Assembly: GCA_028583415.1 (NCBI GenBank)
Contig: CM053269.1
Location: forward strand, 76,251,567 to 76,315,566
DNA from: Protea cynaroides
Lineage: Eukaryota; Streptophyta; Magnoliopsida; Proteales; Proteaceae
Reading direction: 5' to 3'
DNA length: 64,000 nucleotides
In this document: positions 56,168-64,000 of the stretch, one piece after another
How positions within the stretch are numbered: the first letter of the stretch is position 1
How the letters are laid out: each line of letters starts with the position of its first letter
Translations under genes and position numbers: made by a program
The notes under the pieces: generated by a model
Databases searched by the model: none
What the model saw: the letters and a program-made list of their open reading frames with translations, nothing else
Told to the model about the DNA's origin: nothing

Positions 56168-56700
56168 CCGGCAATGAGTCCGGTTCACTTCTTGATGATC
56201 CGACTGTGTCTCGACGGTTAGTTGGCCGCTTAATCTACCTAACCATGACAAGACCCGGTTTGTGCTTTCCTGTTCACATCTTCAGCCAGTTTATGCAAGC
56301 TCCTCAAACTCCTCATCTACAGGCAGCCATTCATGTTGTTTGGTATTTGAAAGGGTCGCTTTCACTGGGCCTACATATGACACATCATACTAATCTAGTC
56401 ATTTTTGGATATTGTAATTCAGATTGGGCTGGCTACCTGTTTACTGGGAGGTCCACCATGGGCTATGTTATCTTCTTTGGCCCAACTCCTATATCATGGA
56501 AGACTAAAAAGCAACAAACTGTTGCTCGCTCCTCTACTGAGGCAGAATACATAGCCCTAGCTATGCTTACGTGTGAACTGTCATGGATAAAATCTTTATT
56601 TAAGGACTTACGGTTTGTGCATGCTTTACCAATTTGGGTTCATTGTGACAATCAAGCTGCCCTTCATATATTTGCGAACCCAGTCTTTCATGAATGAACC
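56168..56700 (+). pseudogene. copia RT end and RNase H
   Basis: After the inverted LTR: GSLLDDPTVSRRLVGRLIYL, FSQFMQAPQTPHLQAA, WYLKGSLSLGL, YCNSDWAGYLFTGRSTMGY, SWKTKKQQTVARSSTEAEYI and VHCDNQAALHIFANPVFHE. It stops at TGA where FHERTKHIE is usual. Confidence 0.88.
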
Positions 56701-56875
56701 AAACACATTGAAGTCGATTGTCACTTTATAAGAGAAAAAAATTCAGCAACGTATGATCCAGCCGGTTCATATTAAGTCCAAATTCTAGCGGGCCGATCTT
56801 CTTACTAAAGCTCTGGGCCAAGGCCCGCTTTCATTCTTGATTTCCAAGCTTGGTCTTTGTCATTCGCCTTCGTCC

Positions 56876-57047
56876 GCTTGAGGGGCATATTAAGTTATAT
56901 TATTCTCATTATGTAAAATTCCCTTTCTACCCTTTAGTTTGACTGACTATATGTCATTCTTTTGTATTTGTATAAATAGTTCCTTTTGTACTGTTATCAA
57001 TCATAATAGAAAATAGCTTCAGTTCCGATCTGAGTCATCCTTTGACA
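56876..57047 (+). repeat. Polypurine tract and 3' LTR of the copia element
   Basis: TTGAGGGGCA (about 56878-56887) precedes the LTR at 56888-57047, which ends TTTGACA against the AACCC target repeat. Confidence 0.9.
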
Positions 57048-57052
57048 AACCC

Positions 57053-58062
57053 TAACCATCACCAGAAGCTTCAATGGTCTCTACGAACCCTTTAGTCTCA
57101 TGTCTATAGCAAATTTCCAACCCCCTCCCAATTCTTCTTTTAGAAGGAGCTACATTGTCAATTCCTTGAATGGAATTAGTTTGGTCATTATAAAATATTG
57201 GCCATAAACCCCCCCCCCCAAAAAAAAAAAAAAAAAAACATAATATACTTAACGTATGGATTTAGTTATAATTTAATAGTTTTGTAGGGGCGATATTTGT
57301 AATTATTCTGAAACATTTGGAGGCAATTATAATTCGGGAAAATGGGAGGGGAGGTAACTATATAAGTGTGTGGAATAAAGTGTTGATTGGATGACGGACT
57401 AATTAAAGCTAATCTGATGAATTTGGCATATACGTGAATATGCTATCGGATCTCACATATACACAAATCACTCAGTTGGGTTGAAACCTCCTCACACTTA
57501 ATTGTGAAAAAAAAAAAAAAGAAGATAATAAACAAAACGGATTGATTTTTATTTTCTCAAAGAGGCTTCGGGAAATCAGGTCTCCCACGGAGTTCAAGGT
57601 AAAACAGATTGATTATGAAAATTTATTGAGTTAGAGATTGATCAAAAATTTGATTCGAAAGATTTAAAATTCAATTGAAGCAAAGGATTTTGAAACAGTG
57701 GATCGAATTTGGGGATTTGTTCTGCATATCTCAAAGAGGTTCCAAGTGGTAGGTTTCCCATAGAGTTCAGGGCAAACAAATTGAAAAAATGATAGTGTTC
57801 AAAGCCACTAGTCAAGCATATGGATCATTGAAACAATGGAAAATTTCTCCTACCTCTGCATTTTCCTTTTATGTCACCAGCTTCCAAATTTGCCAATTAT
57901 ATCACCTACGGAAGTTGCAGGATCGCAGAAAAGAAAAAAAAAATATTAAGAAAGTTGAGAAGAACGAGCCGTCAAAAAACGCCTTACGATCGAAGATAAC
58001 CGAGTAAAGAATCACAGAGACAACAAAAAAATATCAGTTGCAGAAAATTAGAGTGGAGCTCC
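57053..58062. other. Intergenic DNA, no gene seen
   Basis: C-run/A-run near 57210-57238. A phrase CTCAAAGAGG.TTC...GGAGTTCA(A/G)GG(C/T)AAA occurs twice (near 57556 and 57730). The right part may be the leader of the minus-strand copia fragment that follows. Confidence 0.4.
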
Positions 58063-58327
58063 GCTCTGATACCATGTCAAGAATGAGCGAAGAAAGAGAG
58101 ATGATGAGAGAGCTATGTGGAAAGTTCAAGAACCTTTTCATTATCTTCTCAGAAAAGAAAATACAATATTATATACAACATTCGAGAAGAATCTATCATT
58201 ACCAAACACTACAAATTAGAAATGAAATTACAAAAACACTCCTGCTGTTAAAAGGACAAACAAAAAAAATAAAGTACCCAATTACCCTCCCTAATAAATT
58301 GATAATAAAATAACAATTTTGCCATCA
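58063..58327 (-). mobile_element. Copia 5' LTR plus primer-binding site, other family
   Basis: GCTCTGATACCA (58063-58074) is the reverse complement of the Met-tRNA primer site. It abuts TGTCAAGAATG, so on the minus strand an LTR ends ...TTCTTGACA. The LTR may start TGATGGCAAAATTG at 58327. No gag was recognised to the left. Confidence 0.6.
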
Positions 58328-58699
58328 CAAACCAAATACTTTCTACAATTCATTTGCTTTGAAGCTAGGTTTCGATCTGGAATGTGAAGAAGGCTACATC
58401 CATTGATTTGGTTCATCACAAGTCCAAATCAGCTAATTTTGGAGAGGAGTTTCGTTTCAAGTTGGGGAACAAATCTAATGGAATTGATCAATCGGAAAGT
58501 TCAAGATGTGACAGATCTGAGGCTTGAGATTCTGGCTTTCTTCTTTTGTTTCCGTTTAAATTGGAGAAATCTGTCAAGAGGTTTCAACGTCAACTCAATT
58601 TGCAATTTTATTCTCTTCCTACTAGCAACAATGGTGCTCTTTAACTCCTCCATTTGCTGTTGTTCTTCTAATCGTGCTTGACTCCAATGTTACAATCAT

Positions 58700-59010
58700 T
58701 TCCTAAGGGCCTGTTTGATAAAACTTCTACTCTGGATTCTGGATTCTGGTTCATAATTTGGATTCTACTTCAGGCTACTCCAAGATTATTTGGGAGTAAA
58801 AATACATTTGATAACGTATTTCTGGAATGGATTCTAGAGTATCTTTGGAACATAAACATGTTTGATAAACACTATTCCCCCAATTGAAGTCTAGAAAATG
58901 TTGGTGGTGGTGATGGGTGATGGGTGGTGGTGGTGGTGGTGGTGGTAGGTAATGACAATGGTGGTTGTGGTGGTGGTGGTGAGTAGTGGATGGTAAGTGG
59001 TAACAATGGT
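58700..59010. repeat. Second GTTTGATAAAAC repeat with a short GGTGGT tract
   Basis: Begins AGGGCCTGTTTGATAAAAC like the element at 15691 and contains ATTTGATAACG and TTTGATAAACA. The GGTGGT tract (58903-59005) is much shorter than in the first copy. Confidence 0.5.
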
Positions 59011-59107
59011 AGCTTTGTATTGGTTCTTTGATTTCCGCTAACCGACTACTTCATTCTTTGATTGCTTCTAATTCTCCTTGATTTCTCTCAGCATTGCACT
59101 GCCATGA

Positions 59108-59530
59108 CCAAACCACAAAGTTTCAACAGAGTCGAATAAGACAACAGTCCTAAATTCTTCCAAGCCCGATCTCACTGCAATCTTATCCGATGAGCTTTTA
59201 CTTCGAATATTCTCCAAGCTTCCTGACTCCCAATGCAACTCTTATTCACTCATTTGTAAGCGATGGCTGAATCTCCATGGTTGTCTGGTTTAGTCTGTTA
59301 AGTTACTGAACTGGGACTTCCTCGTCTCAGGTCGACTTCTTTCACGTCTCCCTAACCTCACTGATGTTGATCTTGTTGCCATATGTATTGACTCGCCCAA
59401 GAGTTCTGGAATTTTATTGACTCATAAATTATTGTCAATTCACCTTGATTTTGATTTATGGCATGGTGGCTTTATCCCTGAGGAGAATTTGCTGCCACCG
59501 GCATTTAGTTGTAGCTTCAAGCTTTGTTAA
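59108..59530 (+). pseudogene. F-box protein fragment with one in-frame stop
   Basis: One frame reads KPDLTAILSDELLLRIFSKL, PDSQCNSYSLICKRWLNLHG, then CLV-stop (TAG), then SVKLLNWDFLVSGRLLSRLP, NLTDVDLVAICIDSPKSSGI, LLTHKLLSIHLDF, and ends at a TAA near 59530. The F-box core and the NLTDVDL repeat point to an F-box/LRR protein that would bind SKP1 in an SCF complex. The frame has no ATG and covers only the N-terminal third. In the whole 140-codon stretch there is only one internal stop, so the lesion is recent or this is a retained fragment. Confidence 0.75.
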
Positions 59531-59883
59531 TGGCATGAGTTATTGGCCAAAAAATATGAGATTTTAAACGAATTTGGATGGGAAGAGAGAATGTGAATGT
59601 GTCAAGAGTGTCACACCCCAATTTTGGTCTAATCAGAAGTGTGAGTGAACCGCTATTAAATAGACGGTTCACACTAGGATATCAGTAGACCGTGTCGACA
59701 CACAGACCAATGCACACTAACCCTAATCAGAATATAAATAATTACAACGGAAACTTTAAATAAATAAACTGAGTTTCTATTATTAATTTAATAAGTAATC
59801 AATTATCTCAAGTACCAAAACATAATTAAGTACTCTACTACATCATCTTCTACCCATACTGGAAGAAAATAAACAATAAAATC

Positions 59884-60013
59884 CTACAGGTACATGCAGA
59901 AGTGACATTTGCATGACTCGTCATACTCGTTGCTTCTTGTTTGCACATCCAACGTCACAATACCGCAACACCGCCATACACTGGAGCATCAACGAAATCT
60001 TTCACAGTATAAC
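59884..60013 (-). other. Conserved exon-like short frame in LTR F
   Basis: Acceptor AATGCAG| is followed by (G)GT and YTVKDFVDAPVYGGVAVL. A frameshift separates it from the tail NEYDESCKCHFCMYL-stop, which matches the tail in copy D. Confidence 0.5.
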
Positions 60014-60040
60014 CTGCATTAATTCTCGAAGAAGAAGAGT

Positions 60041-60061
60041 ATATATATATATATATATATA
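60041..60061. repeat. (TA)n microsatellite
   Basis: About ten TA units within LTR F. Confidence 0.9.
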
Positions 60062-61199
60062 GGGTGAACTCATAACTTAGCTCAGTAAGGAAAACAAGAC
60101 AACGAAGCAAAATAGAGATGCACGGGTAACATTCAACATTGGGTCTAATATAACTTGCAAAGTGTTATGGTAAGGATAGACTGCTACCACACCTCCATGC
60201 ACGAGTGTGGGCACACCCAACAGTTAGGCTACAATCCACACTACTACTGTTGTCCCACAACACTCACTCCAGAATAGAGATAGAGCTAGAGTTTGGCATT
60301 CAGGCTACAATTCATACTATCAAGTCCTCCCCTTAATACTCTACACTGTATCAACACGTATACCCCTATTGGCGAGGGCTTGCAAGTGGGTTCCGTTACT
60401 AACTAATCCTACATGTCATCATAGTATCCAAGGCCCTACCCTAGCACAGTACCATGCGGAATAGAGATAGGGCTCGAGTTTTATGGTCAGACAATAATCC
60501 ACACTAGTGCGTTCTCCCCCTGATACCTTACCCATACCAAGCATGCTAAGATAGTGGTGATACAAAAAGGTGTTAGTGTGGGAAATGATCCAAGGCTCTC
60601 CCAGCCCTTTCCATTACACACACCAATGAAAACATACACATGCTTACAATCACAATCACAATCTAGCATGAATAACATGTATGAACAATTAATATCATAA
60701 ATAAAGATGACATGTTATATGCACAAACATCACACAACAGAAACCGATAGCAAAGGTTTACTGTTATTAGTTATTTAAGTTTGGGTCATGTTCCCTTACC
60801 TGACGCTTGATAGCAAGTCTTCCCTGTGTCACAGAGCCCACTCTTGCTGTCCTCACGTCCTAGACAAAATTAGGAATTAATTAGAATTAAGTTTGTAGGG
60901 TTTACGTTGGTTAAGACCAAGTCTGGATTGGAAAATAGTCCGAAATCATACATATTGGTCGGATATTAGGGTACAGACTATTAGACTAGTATGTTTGACT
61001 AAACATTTCTGACAGGCTTCCCAAATGGGTCTGGTGGCTTATCCGGTTAGACTTATGTGCCACCAGTACTTCAACCGGATAGAGTCCGTGAGTCCAACCT
61101 AACCTTCTTCTTCAGTTGGTCCTCGACTTGGTTTATGGGTTTTTCTTAAACCATTCTAGGATTAAACAAGGTATTAGGATTAGTCTAGTCTACTATTTG

Positions 61200-61345
61200 T
61201 GTCACACCCCAATTCTGATCCAACCAGAATGGTGTGAGTGAACCGTCATTGAACCAACGGTTCACATCAGGATCTCGAATAGGCCGTGTCCACTCATACA
61301 AACCATTACACATAACCATAATCAGAATATAAATAGTACAACGGA
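61200..61345 (-). mobile_element. LTR 'E', 3' end (interrupted by D)
   Basis: Starts TGTCACACCCCAATTCTGAT on the plus strand, inside F. It continues at 63667 after element D: joining the two sides restores ...TACAACGGA-AGTCTTTAAATAAA, which matches ...TACAACGGA-AACTTTAAATAAA in F. Confidence 0.85.
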
Positions 61346-63661
61346 TGTCACACCCCAATTCTGCACTGTTCAGAATGGTGTGATGAACCGCTAAATAACC
61401 AACGGTTCAACCAGGATCTCAAATAGGCTATCATCGCGTTATCTAAACTTACACACATCCGTAATCATAATCAGAGTAATACACAATAGCGGAAAATCTA
61501 TAATAAAATGAACTGAGCAACTACGATGATATCATAAATTTAATAGCAAATTATTCTGTTTTCAGCCGAGTCATAAATATTTAAATATCAAATACATGTC
61601 TTATAAATCCAATAAAGGAACCTATAAAAATATCTAATCGAATACACACGAGTTGCACTCGCAAGAGGAGTCGTGTGTATCATCTTCAGCTTCAACTCCC
61701 ATTGCTGCCACCGTCCCGTACGTAGAAGCATTGACATAGTCTTCAACTGTGTAACCTGTATCATTAACTAAAAATATTCGACGTCGAGGGGTGAGCACAC
61801 AACACGGCTCAGTGAGTAGCCAAAACATTGCAACATTACATATGCATGCAAAAAGTCAATTTATATCTTTGGTCCGGTTTAAAGTTTGCAGTATGCTATA
61901 GAAAGGTTGAGGTAGCCAAAGGTCGCGTTTATTGACTCCGCCTCTATACACGACTGTGTGACGTTACCCGAAGATCACGTTTATCGTCAACTCACATGCA
62001 CCCAATCATGAACATTATATAACAAAGGTTACGTTTATTGCTATATAGTGCCATACCAACACGTAAGCCCCTGTTGGCGAGGGCTGCAAACTGGGCTCGC
62101 AACTAACCAATCCTAATGCCAAATAGTGTATCCAAGGCCTCACCCCAGCATTCCTCAGAACATCCATAGAGATAGAGCTAAGGCCCCCCGGTAGAGTATA
62201 GGACTCAAGGACCGAGACCACCTCCCCTGATACTCTACGACATAATAGTTTCGCTAAGGTAATGGCGATACGACGATGCCAATGCACAAGACTTGAGTTA
62301 GAGATAGAGCTAAAGTGTTGAGACCCGTCAAAGATTACGTTTATTGACGTCCTCATCACACCTCCCCTGATACTCGCTCACATCAAGCACATCAACCACA
62401 CACATACAAGCACATGCCTATTCCTATCATCATCATCATCATCATGTTATAAACAATAAAGTAAATATGCATGAACAAATAATAGAAATATTGGATGGCA
62501 TGCTGTATGCACATTACAAACATATTCGCATAGGATCAAGCATAGCATAGGACTCAAGAAATAGAAAACAGTTTCTTATTAACCAATATAGTTTGGTGTT
62601 AAGGTTCCTCACCTTAGCTTGCTAATAGATATTTTCCAAGCTTTAGAATCACCTCTACAGTGTTATTATAATGCTAGCAAACCTAACAAAGTCGATAGAA
62701 TTTAATTAGAATTAATTTCCAATTTAAAAACCATGCTGTTAATTGAGGGTCGATCAGAGGGTCGATGCTCAGAATGCATAGGATCGATGGGTCTATCGAC
62801 CCTGTCCTCTGTCTGAACTTCTCGAATGCTGAGGGTCGATGGTCAGGGTGCATAGGGTCGATGGGTCTATCGACCCTGTGTGCGACCCTCTGTGCAATCA
62901 GGTCCAATTTCTAGTTTTTAGTTCATTCTTCATGTTTGGGGTCCTATGGCTTGCTTCCACATTCCATTAAACATTCATTCCATGGTCTGAAACCATGATT
63001 CATCCTCCTAGATGGCTTTCATGCATTATCCTAGGTTTTTCCATGACAACCTAACCATGGATGGATGGTTTGGGTTTCTCCGAAATCCTACACTTAACTA
63101 TATCTAATCTAAGGTCTATAGAAACTCATGGAATTAGTATCCATACCTGAGAAGATTACTTTCCTCTGGAAATTCTTCTCCTTTTTGCTAAGTCTTCTTC
63201 CTTGCCTCTTTTCTTCCTCTTTTCCTTCTTCTCTCTTTCTCTCAATTCAATTAGGGTTGTGAAAGGAGTGAAAGTGGCTTAGGGACGTCCTTTAAATAAA
63301 GTAGGAATGTCCTATAATAGTCCCATTGAGATTTGGAAAGAATCCCAATCGAAAATTAGGAAATTTCTTAATTTCAGACTCGGCAGTAAGTGAGGGTCAA
63401 TTAGAGGGTCGATGATCCCGTCGACCCTGTGGTCTGACACTGTCCGACCCTCTGTCCATTTTTCAGGGTCTGAGTTTCTAATTTGAGAGGGTCGACCCTG
63501 TTTAGCTGGGTATGCGACCCTTGCCCTATTTTAAGTATTTTTGGATCGATTTGATACCTGGAATCTCGTTCTCCTTCACGCCCTTGGTCCATTGACTCGA
63601 CCATGATGGGTAAACCTGGTTCAAGGTGGTAAGACCGGGTTAGTTTGACACGGGTCTTACA
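61346..63661 (-). mobile_element. Solo LTR 'D', 2316 bp, inserted in E
   Basis: The plus strand starts TGTCACACCCC and ends CGGGTCTTACA. The target duplication is ACGGA (61341-61345) and GCGGA (63662-63666), one mismatch. On the minus strand it has word cluster 1 (63530-63390), a weak TATA region (TTTAAAGG near 63290), a leader, CAG|GTATGG, word cluster 2 (62900-62750), the TAGCTCTATCTCTA module and the conserved short frame. Its repeated word is GAGGGTCGAT. Confidence 0.88.
61634..61755 (-). other. Conserved exon-like short frame in LTR D, intact
   Basis: After acceptor GATACAG| and two bases of a split codon the frame reads YTVEDYVNASTYGTVAAMGV, EAEDDTHDSSCECNSCVFD and stop, 39 residues without a break. 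It is acidic, with a CxCxxC tail. It is the only copy with start and tail in one frame. Confidence 0.55.
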
Positions 63662-63666
63662 GCGGA

Positions 63667-64000
63667 AGTCTTTAAATAAATGAACTAAGAATCTATTGAT
63701 AATTTTAAATAAGATATCCAATTATTCAAATCCAAACATATAATATAATATCCTTACATCCATTTAGTCCAACGGAAAATAACTGAAATAAATAAATAAA
63801 GTCAAATCAAAGGTACACGTAGAAAAGGCACTCGCATGAAGCGTCATGCTCGTCCTCCTCTCGCCGGTCCCAACGCCGCAACACCACCATACACTGGAGC
63901 ATTCATATAGTCGTCAACAGTGTAACCGACATCAACATCTAAAAATAATGTGTACACAAAGGGTGAGCTCACAACTCAGCTCAGTAAGACAATCAGATAG
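63667..64000 (-). mobile_element. LTR 'E', continuation to the window edge
   Basis: Resumes AGTCTTTAAATAAATGAAC after D. It contains the short conserved frame (63926-63807) and then GGGTGAGCTCACAACTCAGC, as in F. Its 5' end is outside the window. Confidence 0.8.
63807..63926 (-). other. Conserved exon-like short frame in LTR E
   Basis: Reads (G)GT YTVDDYMNAPVYGGVAAL, then after a frameshift EEDEHDASCECLFYVYL-stop. The base pair before the frame is CG, so the AG acceptor found in A, D and F is lost here. Confidence 0.45.

Larger units (their letters stand above)
53914..57047 (+). mobile_element. Rearranged Ty1/copia element, 3134 bp, with target duplication
   Basis: Two 160-bp LTRs (53914-54073 and 56888-57047) bound the element, and AACCC is duplicated at 53909-53913 and 57048-57052. 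Order: LTR, primer-binding site, gag, zinc knuckle, protease, inverted LTR, RNase H, polypurine tract, LTR. Integrase and most of the reverse transcriptase are missing. LTRs start TATTAAG instead of the usual TG and end TGACA or TGACG. Confidence 0.92.
59609..61199 (-). mobile_element. LTR 'F', outermost of three nested TGTAAGACCC-family copies
   Basis: The plus strand starts TGTCACACCCCAATTTTGG, the reverse complement of the family's 3' end. It then carries the conserved short frame (60013-59884), a TA microsatellite (60041-60061) and the TAGCTCTATCTCTA module (60170-60540). It is cut at 61199 by element E, and its 5' end should lie beyond the window. Confidence 0.8.

Overview
This is nuclear DNA from a flowering plant, and not a grass. 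It carries a complete TIR-NBS-LRR resistance gene (a class grasses lack), spliced genes with GT..AG introns, and a dense, nested mix of plant-type Ty1/copia, Ty3/gypsy, LINE, SINE and MITE sequence. No tRNA, rRNA, organellar or bacterial gene was recognised. The species cannot be told from the window.

Two genes look intact. The first, on the minus strand at 1926-3627, has two exons and encodes a roughly 304-residue plant protein of unknown function. The second, on the plus strand at 37920-44726, has four exons whose phases fit exactly and encodes a 1310-residue L6-like TNL. That TNL reads through, but it carries substitutions in the Walker A loop (Gly to Ser) and in the MHD motif (His to Leu), so its nucleotide switch is unlikely to be typical. 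Three broken cellular genes or gene pieces are visible: a U-box/ARM fragment (53290-53650), an F-box fragment (59108-59530) and the RNase H end of an L1-like LINE (14927-15690).

Layout: 1-10.8 kb holds gene 1 among short foldback and GGGGTGTCAA-ended repeats. 10.8-17.8 kb is mostly unclassified repeat debris, with a LINE end and a 730-bp GGTGGT minisatellite. 17.8-28.1 kb contains three members of one LTR family (starts TGTAAGACCC, ends GGGGTGTGACA), here called A, C and B, around a minus-strand Tat-like gypsy pol fragment. 28.1-32.4 kb is a long LTR-like block with a purine-rich promoter zone carrying six TTCTAGAA sites just before a TATA box. 32.4-37.9 kb is degenerate repeat DNA. 37.9-44.7 kb is the TNL. 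44.7-53.9 kb holds a tandem array and an RTE-type LINE into which one SINE and two MITEs have inserted, each with its target duplication. 53.9-57.0 kb is a rearranged copia element with an inverted extra LTR in place of integrase and reverse transcriptase. 59.6-64.0 kb is a nest of three more copies of the TGTAAGACCC family (F containing E containing D).

The most unusual material is in the TGTAAGACCC LTR family. Two fixed positions in each copy are packed with short GTCG-centred words, partly palindromic, whose flanks differ between copies but agree within a copy. Near the 3' end of every copy that reaches it there is a short exon-like frame with a conserved peptide (GYTVEDYVNAP-type start, D-x-S-C-x-C tail), usually behind a splice acceptor. 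Both are direct observations; any function is inference.
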